64,000 nucleotides of DNA from Apoderus coryli (GCA_911728435.2 OU452216.1:7142342-7206341), one strand, 5' to 3'; counted from the stretch's first letter, positions 28,710-41,690 are shown. The notes: a model not told the origin generated them from the sequence alone. Made by a program: numbers and translations.

Positions 28710-30734
28710 CCCCTCACTAATTAACAATAATAGGAAACGAGTCCCACTCCGTGATTTCTCAGCATTTTTCACCACTTTCCCTTTATACTTATCATTTTTC
28801 TAACAAACTACAGTGTATTATTACATTTCAAGGATCACTTTCCACGTATTGCTCTCGGTCACGATTCCTTTCAGGACCCTATCCATCTCTGCTCCACACA
28901 TACGACTACGTGTATTGTGCTGTAACAAAACAGATGTTTTGTTTCCTCTAATACCTTTTTTTGCAGTATTTGGGACTTTCCTGCTCACGCCCCGAACATT
29001 ATTTCCCTGCCAAACCAACAGCAATGTACCACGCGTACAGGGAAATTTCATCATTTTCTCAGAGACCGAACACCCTTGGAAAACTCGTTTATTCACCGTA
29101 CCGTGAAAATGGATCGGTGTGAATCTGTCTCACAGTCTAATTTATATTATTTCGACCTCCAAAGTCGATTATTTACCGTATTGTGGGTAATAAAATGAAC
29201 GAAAGAAGAATTACGAGGGAGTTTACTTGGGAAACGCTTAATTAGCCAAGACTCGAAGGAAATTAAAAAAAACGTACATCGATTTGGCTAAATTTGAGTT
29301 ACGAAGTTTAGGAGACTGCAGCGGGTTCTCTTGTACACTTTTATGGTCAGTGGCGTTGTCTCCTTGGAGATCTACAGGTATAATATCTTAGATAGATCAG
29401 TTTCTTTCAGACAAACCTCGTATAGAGAAAAAGTACGTGATCGTCAATCTGCGGCTGCGTTCAGTTCGTAGAGGCGAGATTAGAGTTTTTAATTAACTTC
29501 GAAGTTATTTACGCAGACATCCATTTTGTTGTTGTGTTGTGGAAAACTTTGTGCTTATCGTCGGAAAATTGAGTGGAAATGGAAAGGGAGTCGCATAAGT
29601 TATGTGATCCGAGGATGTAACTTTAAAGTCGATATAGGGGACATATTTTTAAAATATTTTTAAGATGATCGAACTTCCGAAAGTGTGTGTAAACTTTTTC
29701 AAACGATACGCCCAAATAAGGCTGTTATATTTTGTACAATCGTATGACATATCAACAATTAAAATCGATATCTCTGTGAATCTGAAAAGAAATCACAGAG
29801 AGTTGTATACTATGGCTTTGAGAATGATTCCTATTTAAATTTATTTCCTTCCCGATCTTCCTGTTGCATATGACGTAAACAATTTCCTCTTTTCAGGGAA
29901 AAATAAATTCTAGAGAGAGCATTTCGTTTAAAAATGTATTTTTGCTTCAAAAACATCGATTTTTTTTCACTTATTTTGAAGGAATTCTCGGGATGGTTAT
30001 GCATTTTGATCTTCTAATCTACACCACCGGGTATATCAGATGAAAAATTGCATTTTAATCGATGCAAAAGGCGGTTCTCTGTTAGCAAAAGTTATTGAAA
30101 CTTTTCTTGATATAAATTTTATATTACAAAATACAGTTGCAGTAAAACACATCTGGCTATTTCGCCGAAACATACTGAATTAATTAAGGAATTTTAATTA
30201 TTCATTTTGGAAAGCAATTTAATGAAAATGTTATATTGAGCATCATGAATTTTACGCCTGTACATTTATCTGAATTTAAATGGAAAATTGCAGGACACGT
30301 AGTATCTACCTAGTTTCCATATTTAACACAAATGGAAAATCTGTGTAATTATCATTAAAATATAACTAAACCATAAACGAAACCACCACAATAAAATATT
30401 TTTTATATCTACAAGAAACAACTATTGTGAAATGAACTGCTGCTGCTGCTGTTTGCTCCCGGACATCCTGTATATGGGATTTTAATAAAAAATATGTCAA
30501 TATACTATTTTTCCCAAGATATATTTTTAATAAAAATTGAAAGTGTATTGTTGAACTAGCCAGCGTTATATAAAGCCATCATCATATCCTTTTTGTTGAT
30601 ACTGTTGTATACTAATCAAATATTTACCCTAGGCAAATGTCCAATATACGGACAATTTGATTGATGACCATTTATACGACCTACCTATATAATAATAATA
30701 ATGTATTTCCATCTACGGCACTCGTACGGTATTG
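28710..30734. other. Unassigned, apparently low-repeat DNA
   Basis: I recognise no domain, repeat or element over 2 kb. Overlapping antisense frames at about 28813-29106 have no supporting similarity. This stretch could hold regulatory sequence or untranslated exons of Fas2, which cannot be judged from sequence alone. Confidence 0.35.
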
Positions 30735-31105
30735 ACGACACCCCGGTGCTGCCGTACGCTCCTACAGATATTCGAATACCGAATAAGCCGGACATCGTTC
30801 TCCGACCGAAAACTATTCGTCATCGAGTTCTCGGCTCCAACCGAGAAGAACATTATTGTCAAGGAGAATGAGAAGCGGACGAAGTATCAGGATCTCCTCT
30901 ATGACCTTCGTAGAATGTACCCACGACACTCTGTGGTCCTTGTGGTGCTGGTTATCGGGTCATTGGGAGGCATGCGCTGGTCTCAAACTTGCAGAAAATC
31001 CCTGCTTGCTACAACGTGGCGTATATTCTGGCAAGCGGGATGCAGAAACAGGTCATCCTCGGATCGTTGCGTTTGCTCAGAGCACATGAATCTGGGGTTC
31101 TCACT
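30735..31105 (+). pseudogene. LINE (non-LTR retrotransposon) ORF C-terminal fragment
   Basis: Frames starting with a PDIVLR-type block and FVIEFSAPTEKNI, KYQDLLYDLRRMYP, VIGSLGGMR, and then, in a shifted frame, ILASGMQKQVILGSLRLLRAHES match the C-terminal nuclease-like region that ends many insect LINE proteins of the RLE-type group. There are at least two frameshifts. The reverse transcriptase core is not present, so this is a 5'-truncated dead copy. Confidence 0.7.
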
Positions 31106-31209
31106 CACTAACCACACGGCGTGTGGAGTAGGTGAGAATTGAACGATCGGCCATGCTCCCCTGACACCTGCCGGGGTCGGAGACGGTAGGGACGACGGGG
31201 TGCTATCTG

Positions 31210-31262
31210 TGTCTGCACACTCCAGAATACTTCATTCTATTTCTTTCTGGAGGGTGCAGACA
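31210..31262 (+). ncRNA. Hairpin in the presumed LINE 3' UTR
   Basis: The 18-base arms 31210-31227 and 31245-31262 (TGTCTGCACACTCCAGAA-type) pair with one mismatch around a 17-base loop. It sits about 100-160 bases past the end of the LINE coding fragment, in GC-rich sequence, where LINEs often carry a structure recognised by their reverse transcriptase. Function is inferred from position only. Confidence 0.4.
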
Positions 31263-31311
31263 TAGGGAGAATTAACACCACTGGAGACAGGCCGCCTGGA
31301 GACAGGCCGCT

Positions 31312-31902
31312 TCAGCAAATGAGACTTTTCACGCAGTCCATGTTGTTGAATTCTCTGGTCTGTCTAAAAATAAATTCTAACATTCGCAAAGCATTAGCAG
31401 AAACTTGCTCAATGTGGTAGTTGAAAGATAAATCACCATCCAAGTATACACCAAGATCTTTGATTAAAGCGCAGCGTTCCAAATTTGAATTATCGATGGT
31501 GTAGTTTCGCAAAAACCGATCTTGACGTTTTGTAAATGTCACCGACTTACATTTGTTCAGATTTAGAAGTCTATTTAGATCACACCATTCTGAGAGCCGA
31601 CACAGATCTGTGTGAAGCTGTGCGCAATCGTTCTCACAAACAACAGTGCGCTACAATTTTAAATCATGCGCAAACAACAAATAATTGCTATTGAAACCAG
31701 AGCCTGAATATTGCAAAGAGAAGAGGAGCCAACTTAAACTGAATCCATTGTATTCAACAAATTGTTGCCTTGCTCCCAGATAGGACTGAAAAAATATATC
31801 TGATTCCTGCCGAAGCCAATGTCGCACATCTTCTGTTGAATCAGGGAATGATCAATCTTATCGAACGCCTTGGAAAAGTCAGTATAGATTGCGTCGACCT
31901 GC
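31312..31902 (-). pseudogene. LINE reverse transcriptase fragment, interrupted
   Basis: On the minus strand VDAIYTDFSKAFDKIDH (RT motif with the first catalytic aspartate region) is followed, after frameshifts and a deletion, by SLCRLSEWC-like sequence, NKCKSVTFTKRQ, LGVYLDGDLSFNYHI and RMLEFIFRQT, typical of a jockey/CR1-type RT thumb. The GVPQGS and YADD region is damaged or missing. It faces the LINE fragment at 30735-31105. Confidence 0.75.
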
Positions 31903-34154
31903 AATATACATTATTGTTTATATTATATCATATATCCTTAACAAGGACCTTTAAAACATTTCTAAGTACGTCATTGTATTCCTATAAGATATTTTTATGG
32001 TTTATCCAAAATTACTTCATTTGGAAAACCCTGTAGATTCAGTGAAGTCATACAGAAAATAAATAGGATGTCAAGAGCGATAAATATTTAACAAAAATAT
32101 AATACGAAATAACATTTCCAGCTATAGAAGTCTAGTCAGTGTGAAATGGTGAAATGCGGGAGACGACATTAGGCATATCCCAAGCGAAAGTGTAATTTGC
32201 TCAAAAATATGAAGTTTAGTAATTGCCATAAAACAAAAACATTGCTTTACCCAAGGCACAAAGTAATTGTGGACAGATCAAATAGGATTAAATTACTTTG
32301 GTAGAATACCCAAGTTAAAACAGGCATTCTAATGAATAGCTAGATACTTCTAGAAGAATTCTATTAGCTTTTCATTTCTACATTTCCAACGAAACTCTTT
32401 TTGATTAAGACTAATTAAAAACGATGGTAAAAGCCAGCAGTTGCAGATAAACTAATTGCCAAAAAGTCTATTTAATTTGCCCGCATGTGAGTGTGCATAC
32501 AGCAACTCCAGAGTTTAATTGAAAAACTCCATATTTTTGTTCTCTTTAGCTATGTTATTGTTCCCATACACAACATATCAAACCATCCTCGTATCTACAC
32601 CGAAACAACTATTATGGTGATTTTAGTTTCTTCTTTAAATGAAATTTAATAAAAATAAACACACTGTACTTTGCAAAGAATTTTAAGCTGACATCGTAGG
32701 AATTTTATCATCATGATAAGATACGAACAGCATTTTCAGCGGTGGGATCACGTACAGAGAAAATGGTCATCTTCAACGAATTGCTTATTGGAAAATAAAG
32801 TGTTTAAAGTATATGAAGTTTTGCTTACTTTGAGTTTTTTGCTTCAAAATCAATATTAACTACGCGATAGGATAAATAAGACTACGAGGTGTGTTCAAAT
32901 AATTAGACAAACCGACAAAACAAAAAAAGTAATATGTACTATGACAAATAGGAATACAGTGACGTGCTTCAAAATTTTTTGGGAATACTGAGATCCAAAC
33001 TGATTTTGGATCATTTCCCAACCCCTCTCTTGTTACTTAACTTTGGCAATGACGTGATGTGTACGTTTACAGCCCAATGAATGAATTTTAAACCCCATAA
33101 ATCTACTAATTCGACAACACAAACCATAATCCCTAAATACAAATACTATATCAGGGTAAAAACAACTTTTTAACGTTCATTTTCACTTTCGCCATTCCAC
33201 TATAGGCTTGTGATGTTTACTCCACTTTCCCGCTAACTATTAATCGGGTTTAAGGACTGTAAAAGCAGCCAGGACTGTCTCGCCTGTCGGGCGCCACCAT
33301 CCCCTATCCTCGTGTCTCTTTTACTGTCGTCGTTGTCGAATTTAACATGCATCAATGATGCGACTCACAACAATCCCTACTTGGTTGAAAAACTTTAAAA
33401 AGATTTACAATAAAATGAGCAACGCAACAATATCTGAAGTGAAACCGTGTTTTTTTGTTGTAAAAGAAACATGTCCAGGGGTGGTCTAAGTAGGAAGCAC
33501 TAGGGAACTATTTTCAATTTATGAAACGTATGGCGTTTTTACGAGGACAGTTAGGGGGCTATAGCAAAAAATTCTTTACTAAATTCATACCTTGTGCGGG
33601 TATAGTGAAGCCGAACGAAGAATAAGAATCTTATTTTCTAAATTCAATATTAAATATTGAACAGAAACAAAAAGGAAGCAATATAAGACAATCGTTGTTC
33701 GTTTTTCTATCATCCAGGAACAAAACTACAATATGGAAAATGTCATAGTGATATTTCCCTAGTGTCTCTCTCGCATGTACCCAAATATATATAGAAATGT
33801 GGTTATTGTCAATTTTTATTTCACGAAAATCGTTCCCGATAGGACGACTCTAGATAGATGTCGAATATTTGAAGGAAATAAATATTTTAGTTGAACGAAT
33901 AACACACTTTTCACGTTCCTATGGGTATTACTAACGTATTTTCAAAATATCTAATAATATACAGGGTATTCCATATAAAATACAAAATTCTACCTGTAGA
34001 TTTTCAGAAAATCAATAACCCGGTATATCCTAATAAACTAATTATGTTTTTTGACAAATTATGGCAGCCGATACATTCAAGTACAATTGAAATTCCACCT
34101 TTGCAACCATAGAAAAAATCAAAAACTACTTTTTTGGTGCATTTTTATGGGTCT
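31903..34154. other. Unassigned; one mariner tip and two TACAGGGT tips
   Basis: TACGAGGTGTGTTCAAATAA at about 32881 resembles the terminal repeat of irritans-type mariners but no transposase follows. A TACAGGGTATTCC tip is at 33960. No gene is recognised. Confidence 0.4.
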
Positions 34155-34298
34155 ATAATATACAGGGTGAGTTCAAAATTCTTTCAACGTCTAATTTTGT
34201 AGGTGCCATTTGATATAAGGTTTTTTTGCTCTAAAATGTTAAAAGTCAAAAAACATACCCCATTATAAGCAATTTTTTATAGTTACGCCAATGCGTTT
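34155..34298. other. TACAGGGTGAG tip and spacer before the inverted satellite
   Basis: TATACAGGGTGAGTTCAAAATTC at 34157 onward lies 140 bases left of the first satellite unit. Another TATACAGGGTAT tip stands immediately before the right-hand array at 36543. Confidence 0.4.
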
Positions 34299-35153
34299 GA
34301 AGCTTTTAAAATTATAGAGCAGCTTGTAGCTGCCTATTAGAGTTATTTAAATATACATTAACTTTCCGATTTGGTCCTTTTACGTGTTCTGTCTCAAAAC
34401 AGATTGAGCTGCGTTCTCAGCGACTGTCTTTAAAGCCTGTATTTTTCAAAATACCGGGTTTGAAGCTTTTAAAATTATAGAGCAGCTTGTAACTGCCTAT
34501 TAGAGTTATTTAAATGTACATTAACTTTTCGATTTGGTCCTTTTATGTGTTCTGTCTCAAAACAGATTGAGCTGCGTTCTCAGCGACTGTGTTTAAAGCC
34601 TGTATTTTTCAAAATACCGGGTTTGAAGCTTTTAAAATTATATAGCAGCTTGTAGCTGCCTATTAGAGTTATTTAAATATACATTAACTTTCCGATTTAG
34701 TCCTTTTACGTGTTCTGTCTCAAAACAGATTGAGCTGCTATCTATTTTTCGAAATACTGCGTTTGAAGCTTTTAAAATTATATAGCAGCTTGTAGCTGCC
34801 TATGAGAGTTATTTAAATATACATTAACTTTCCGATTTAGTCCTTTTACGTGTTCTGTCTCAAAACAGATTGAGCTGCGTTCTCAGCGACTGTTTTTAAA
34901 GCCTGTATTTTTCAAAATACCGGGTTTGAAGCTTTTAAAATTATATAGCAGCTTGTAGCTGCCTATTAGAGTTATTTAAATATACATTAACTTTCCGATT
35001 TAGTCCTTTTACGTGTTCTGTCTCAAAACAGATTGAGCTGCGTTCTCAGCGACTGTGTTTAAAGCCTGTTTTTTCAAAATACCGGGTTTGAAGCTTTTAA
35101 AGTTATAGAGCAGCTTGTAGCTGTCTATTAGAGTTATTTAAATATACATTAAC
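34299..35153 (-). repeat. ~163-bp satellite, left array (minus orientation, ~5.5 units)
   Basis: Units carry GAAGCTTTTAAAATTATAGAGCAGCTTGTAGCTGC in interrupted form, TCCTTTTACGTGTTCTGTC and AAAACAGATTGAGCTGC. They are the reverse complement of the right-hand array. One internal unit is shortened (near 34740). Confidence 0.93.
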
Positions 35154-36560
35154 GAATAATTATCGCTAGCAAATCATTCAAACCTGACATACGAGAAAGA
35201 AAGTCGATTAAGAAAAATGGACCCGAAATGTAATCCTATTTACACTTACCCCCAGTGGTTTTTTTATTTGCATTTCTTATTCAAATGTCTCTCCTCTTCT
35301 TTTAGATAATTAATTGTATTTCCTACATAATAAGGATGCTAAATTAAATAAATTTCCTTCTTTCCGTCTCCTATTCTTTAAATGTACCACTTAAAAGACA
35401 TTGTTGTTCTTGGAGAGGGGAGAATGACGGATTGGCAGAGGTATTGTTGGATAGTTTTTTGTTTAAATCAGTATACAGGCTGGCCAAATGAAAACGAGAA
35501 TACATAATACGGATTTTCTTGTCAAAAATGTGTTCTAAAGTCCACCCTATAAATTGCTGTATTATAATTTGAATGAATTGTTTATGAAAAAGTTGTGAGG
35601 ATGGAATATTTGTCTGCGATACCTCTGGTATGCTCGATATAGACGTCATTAGTGCATGAAAGCGACAAAGCCAAATAAAAGCTCATAGCGGTAGGGGTTG
35701 ATAAAGAAAAGAGAAATAGAGAGAAGAACATTGAAAGAAAAATAGGAAATGGGATAGGTACATGTGTGTAGTAATTAAGACGTTCGTTTGTGCTAAGTTG
35801 TGAAATTGGATTTTGATCCTGTCAAGGGCATCCCTCTAGATTAAACCGTGGCATAGGGTAGAACATGAAGATCATTATTCAATCGTGAGTTTAGAGTAAA
35901 ATGCAGCTTTTTGTTCACCCCTGTATAACAACAAATCCGTTCGAAATTTTTGAAGTTTCGATATAGAAAAATGATGACAATAAAACGGACTAAAACTTGA
36001 AAAAAAATTTGTCAAAATTGATGGAATAATAAAAAAGTTATTTAGGGCTGATTTTGAACTAAAATTGAAGTCATAGATAACGAAAACCACTTTGTAATAA
36101 AACAGTAAATCCCATTATTATAGTAAAAGCATTAATATGATTATGCCACTCGGGAAGACAAGAGCCAAACTATCGCGTCGAAAACAACCAAAACCATCAT
36201 TATCAAAATTAGAATGTACGGTACATTTATTTTACTCCATGTGTGCCAAACTATTTGGGGAATTATTCGGGAGCGAAATTGCAGAATGGGGTTTGGAGGG
36301 AGAGAGCGAGCGGTATATCGTACCGCAAACGGTATTTGACAATTTTAATAGAAATTTAAAAAATAATATCGACCTGCCAACTATGGGTTTCACGCGTTAC
36401 ACCAACAATATTTGGTTTAGATATAATTATAAGTGCGGACGATTTGAGGATGTGATTTTTTGTTGAAAAATTGGGTGAATCTTTTATATAGAATGTGTCC
36501 ACGGATAGAGTTTGGAAAAGCAAAAACTTTTTTATTTATTACTATACAGGGTATATCAAT
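35154..36560. other. Central segment between inverted satellite arrays
   Basis: About 1.4 kb of non-satellite DNA enclosed by satellite arrays in opposite orientation. It holds one 109-codon frame (36137-36466) and a TACAGGCTGGCC sequence at 35473 related to the dispersed element tips. No transposase was recognised. Confidence 0.5.
36137..36466 (+). CDS. Hypothetical 109-residue frame next to the satellite
   Basis: ATG at 36137, stop at 36464-36466. The N terminus is basic (KTRAKLSRRKQPK) and the rest has balanced composition with SEIAEWGLEGESERY, TVFDNFNRN and NNIWFRYNYKCGRF. It lacks the low-complexity look of neighbouring chance frames. No domain, intron or promoter was recognised, and nearby frames show nothing similar. 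It could be an old retroelement or gene fragment, or chance. Confidence 0.2.
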   Translation: MIMPLGKTRAKLSRRKQPKPSLSKLECTVHLFYSMCAKLFGELFGSEIAEWGLEGESERYIVPQTVFDNFNRNLKNNIDLPTMGFTRYTNNIWFRYNYKCGRFEDVIFC

Positions 36561-39500
36561 GCAGCTCAATCTGTTTTGAGACAGAACACGTAAAAGGACT
36601 AAATCGAAAAGTTAATATATATTTAAATAACTCTAATAGGCAGCTACAAGCTGCTCTATAATTTTAAAAGCTTCAAACCCGGTATTTTGAAAAATACAGG
36701 CTTTAAAAACAGTCGCTGAGAACGCAGGTCAATCTGTTTTGAGACAGAACACGTAAAAGGACCAAATCGGAAAGTTAATGTATATTTAAATAACTCATAG
36801 GCAGCTACAAGCTGCTCTATAATTTTGAAACCTTCAAACCTGGTATTTTGAAAAATACAGGCTTTAAAAACAGTCGCTGAGAACGCAGCTCAATCTGTTT
36901 TGAGACAGAACACGTAAAAGGACCAAATCGGAAAGTTAATGTATATTTAAATAACTCATAGGCAGCTACAAGCTGCTCTATAATTTTGAAACCTTCAAAC
37001 CTGGTATTTTGAAAAATACAGGCTTTAAAAACAGTCGCTGAGAACGCAGCTCAATTTGTTTTGAGACAGGACACGTAAAAGGACTAAATCGGAAAGTTAA
37101 TGTATATTTAAATAACTCTAATAGGAAGTTACAAGCTGCTCTATAATTTTAACAGCTTCAAACCCGGTATTTTGAAAAATACAGGCTTTAAAAACAGTCG
37201 CTGAAAACGCAGCTCAATCTGTTTTGAGACAGAACACGTAAAAGGATCAAATCGGGAAGTTAATGTATATTTAAATAACTCTAATAGGCAGCTACAAGCT
37301 GCTCTATAATTTTAACAGCTTCAAACCCAGTATTTTGAAAAATACAGGCTTCAAACACGGTTTCTGAGAACGCAACTCAATCTGTTTTGAGACAGAACAC
37401 GTAAAAGGACTAAATCGAAAAGTTAATATATATTTAAATAACTCTAATAGGCAGCTACAAGCTGCTCTATAATTTTAAAAGCTTCAAACCCGGTATTTTG
37501 AAAAATACAGGCTTTAAAAACAGTCGCTGAGAACGCAGCTCAATCTGTTTTGAGACAGAACACGTAAAAGGACCAAATCGGAAAGTTAATGTATATTTAA
37601 ATAACTCATAGGCAGCTACAAGCTGCTCTATAATTTTGAAACCTTCAAACCTGGTATTTTGAAAAATACAGGCTTTAAAAACAGTCGCTGAGAACGCAGC
37701 TCAATCTGTTTTGAGACAGAACACGTAAAAGGACCAAATCGGAAAGTTAATGTATATTTAAATAACTCATAGGCAGCTACAAGCTGCTCTATAATTTTGA
37801 AACCTTCAAACCTGGTATTTTGAAAAATACAGGCTTTAAAAACAGTCGCTGAGAACGCAGCTCAATCTGTTTTGAGACAGAACACGTAAAAGGACCAAAT
37901 CGGAAAGTTAATGTATATTTAAATAACTCATAGGCAGCTACAAGCTGCTCTATAATTTTGAAACCTTCAAACCTGGTATTTTGAAAAATACAGGCTTTAA
38001 AAACAGTCGCTGAGAACGCAGCTCAATTTGTTTTGAGACAGGACACGTAAAAGGACTAAATCGGTATTTTGAAAAATACAGGCTTTAAAAACAGTCGCTG
38101 AAAACGCAGCTCAATCTGTTTTGAGACAGAACACGTAAAAGGATCAAATCGGGAAGTTAATGTATATTTAAATAACTCTAATAGGCAGCTACAAGCTGCT
38201 CTATAATTTTAACAGCTTCAAACCCAGTATTTTGAAAAATACAGGCTTCAAACACGGTTTCTGAGAACGCAACTCAATCTGTTTTGAGACAGAACACGTA
38301 AAAGGACCAAATCGAAAAGTTAATGTATATTTAAATAACTCTAATAGGCAGCTACAAGCTGCTCTATAATTTTAAAAGCTTCAAACATGGTATTTTGCAA
38401 AAATACCAGGCTTTAAAAACAGTCGCTGAGAACGCAGCTCAATCTGTTTTGAGACAGAACACGTAAAAGGACCAAATCGAAAAGTTAATCTATATTTAAA
38501 TAACTCTAATAGGCAGCTACAAGCTGCTCTATAATTTTAAAAGCTTCAAACCCGGTATTTTGAAAAATACAGGCTTTAAAAACAGTCGCTGAGAACGCAG
38601 CTCAATCTGTTTTGAGACAGAACACGTAAAAGGACCAAATCGGAAAGTTAATGTATATTTAAATAACTCTAATAGGCAGCTACAAGCTGCTCTATAATTT
38701 TAACAGCTTCAAACCCAGAATTTTGAAAAATACAGGCTTCAAACACGGTTTCTGAGAACGCAACTCAATCTGTTTTGAGACAGAACACGTAAAAGGACCA
38801 AATCGAAAAGTTAATGTATATTTAAATAACTCTAATAGGCAGCTACAAGCTGCTCTATAATTTTAAAAGCTTCAAACATGGTATTTTGAAAAATACAGGC
38901 TTTAAAAACAGTCGCTGAGAACGCAGCTCAATCTGTTTTGAGACAGAACACGTAAAAGGACCAAATCGGAAAGTTAATGTATATTTAAATAACTCTAATA
39001 GGCAGCTACAAGCTGCTCTATAATTTTAACAGCTTCAAACCCAGAATTTTGAAAAATACAGGCTTCAAACACGGTTTCTGAGAACGCAACTCAATCTGTT
39101 TTGAGACAGAACACGTAAAAGGACCAAATCGAAAAGTTAATGTATATTTAAATAACTCTAATAGGCAGCTACAAGCTGCTCTATAATTTTAAAAGCTTCA
39201 AACATGGTATTTTGCAAAAATACAGGCTTTAAAAACAGTCGCTGAGAACGCAGCTCAATCTGTTTTGAGACAGAACACGTAAAAGGACCAAATCGAAAAG
39301 TTAATGTATATTTAAATAACTCTAATAGGCAGCTACAAGCTGCTCTATAATTTTAAAAGCTTCAAACATGGTATTTTGAAAAATACAGGCTTTAAAAACA
39401 GTCGCTGAGAACGCAGCTCAATCTGTTTTGAGACAGAACACGTAAAAGGACCAAATTGAAAAGTTAATGTATATTTAAATAACTCTAATAGGCAGCTAGA

Positions 39501-39605
39501 AGCTGCTCTATAATTTTAAAAGCTTCAAACGCAGTATTTCGAAAAATAGAGAGCAGCTCAATCTGTTTTGAGACAGAACACGTAAAAGGACCAAATCGGA
39601 AAGGG
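36561..39605 (+). repeat. 160-163 bp satellite, right array (~19 units)
   Basis: Units begin GCAGCTCAATCTGTTTTGAG and contain ACGTAAAAGGACCAAATCG, AGGCAGCTACAAGCTGCTC and TATTTTGAAAAATACAGGC. Unit starts lie about every 160-165 bases from 36561 to 39552, with two shortened units (near 38060 and 39540). Two unit variants alternate in blocks, for example 36725-37370 and 37535-38270, so a higher-order repeat of about 0.8 kb is present. Confidence 0.95.
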
Positions 39606-41572
39606 AGAGGTATAACAGGGGTAAATCTATAATTAATTTAATTGAATATTTCACGTAAACTCGAAGTATAATCGATTTTATAATTACTGTTATGAAAATT
39701 TGTGTTATTCAGCACTTTATTTGTTTACACAACATTTCAGATCATAAAGTAATTTCACGATCCCCCAATCACGCTTTGAAATGAGCGTTATACATCATCA
39801 TGTAACGCAAGGGATGATACTAAAAGTTTTGTCGCTTATAATAATGTATTAACGGGGTGTGGTTGAGTGAGAAATATAATCAGAAAAGTTTTGAGTAACT
39901 TTATTAGGTTTTCAGTTGTGGATGTTGTGCTTGTAGTATCACACAGTTCGCTTTGGTGATAACTAATATTATCTAGAACAGTTTCTAACTGATGTCAGTG
40001 TCGGCGACTGGGAAAAATTCATAAACGTGTTTGAGGCTCGTATATTTACTTAATGACACCGTCCTAGCAAACAAACCAAATTTGGAGGAACGATAGGTAG
40101 AAGCAATTTGTCTCTGTGCTAAGCGTGTGCCGCGTGAGCTCACATCTCAATTATTATTTGCGTAAACCCTGTATATCAGAGTCTTAACACTGTTATTTTC
40201 TTTTTTGAATTCATGAATAATTTTATAAATGACCGCCTATAAGCGCAGAATTGCTGCTACATTGAAATGGATCTAGAGGCGAGTCTTCTAATTGGCCTTA
40301 ATTTCATTTAAGGTTCCGCTTATTTGGCGCAAAAGCAATTATAATGTAATTGTTCCACCCTCTCCCTCCTAACCCCTCCCTATACATTCTCTTTGCTCTC
40401 TTCTTTTCACTAGCTTTTGTTTAAAATATAATTATATTCGCCCCGATTTAATTTTCTACTTTTATTGTAAATTAAACAGAAAAATCCTAGTAAAATTACA
40501 CTATTGCCCTCGAGGCACTAAAAGCTCTCCATATTTAGGGGTCAAAGTGGCAACCAGCTTCCAGATAAAATATTTTTTGACCCTTTTTCTACTATTGATA
40601 AACGCCCATGTAAACAAGTTTTTTTACGGATGCTGTGAAAGGAAGACTGTTTCAAAGAAATCCACCACACCTCGTATATAGTCAACCGATGTACAGACAC
40701 GCCTGTATAATAATTAATAAGGCCAACCTTATTCTTTTTGGAATTAAAATTTCCGGAGTTTTCCATAGAAATTACCGCATCTATATTCAGCTTCAGCTGT
40801 ATAGAAATTATCATAAATAAAAAATTCAAAATCAGCGTCGACCTGGCTGCTCGGGTTTTAAATTAAGCTAAATGCATCGACCCGTATCGAGGTCAAAGCA
40901 ATGCCACTCTTTGGAAGATGGGAGACAGTCGTGTGGAGAAGATTGGAGAGAAAAATACCTACCCTGAGATCGTTAATGTGAAATACATTTTACCATGATT
41001 TTGCTGAAGCTTTAGGAATTAATTAAGTGTCTTTTTAAATATAGAAGGTTTTGTTGAGCACAATATAATATTTCTCGCGCTTAACAACGACGATACAATG
41101 TGATGACACTACGCAAAAGCTTTTTCTTACAAAAAAAATGAAATGAAAAATTGTACTTTAGGTAGAATCCAAAACTGTAAAAATATATACGGTGTACCAT
41201 TTAAAATAAGCAAGTTGACACCTACATACATAGTTGTTACACTGCAAATAATCTCCTCTGCATAGTTTTCTGTAAATATACAGATCGATCTAGTTCATTT
41301 CGGACACTCTGTATATAATTCAATTTTCGCAGCTTCAAATCTTTTATAAACAGTTTTCTTTCGGACCCCATAGGCGTGTCTAAGCCTAAGCAATATTTTG
41401 GCGAAAGAAACTTTCTACAAATTGAGTCATGATATTATGAAAAAACAAAGTAAATTGCCAAAGCTTACGATATTATATAGATTTTTTGTGTACGATATGA
41501 TATATAGGGATGTATTTCTGTTACATTAGGGAGGGTTAATGTCAGTGCTGTGTCATAGGGGAATTTATGGAC
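39606..41572. other. Unassigned DNA
   Basis: No gene recognised. An AACCCTGTATA tip is at 40165. The segment 40579-40626 (GACCC...GATAAACGCCCATGTAAAC) recurs inverted at 48773-48822. Confidence 0.4.
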
Positions 41573-41690
41573 TACGAGGGTTGCTTTTTATGTTTCGGGA
41601 TTTGGCAACCCTGGTGTTGCAATCTGGCAACAACTGACAGCTCTATCGTAAAGTTGGACATTTTTGAGGTTATTGTTGTTGTTGTTATTT
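41573..41690 (+). mobile_element. Mariner-type terminal fragment
   Basis: CTACGAGGGTTGCTTTTTATG followed by a GGCAACCCTGG-like segment resembles the terminal region of SETMAR-type mariners. No transposase or second terminus was found. Confidence 0.4.

Noticed and set aside
28813..29106. Overlapping sense and antisense frames of 97 and 91 codons
   Set aside because: No domain, signal, splice sites or biased composition; overlapping frames of this size arise by chance.
31145..31205. GC-rich patch as a tRNA or structural RNA gene
   Set aside because: No cloverleaf arms or A/B box promoter elements; it is better explained as LINE 3' untranslated sequence.
34299..39605. Regularly spaced repeats resembling a CRISPR array
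   Set aside because: Units are contiguous 160-163 bp satellite copies without unique spacers, and the genome is eukaryotic.
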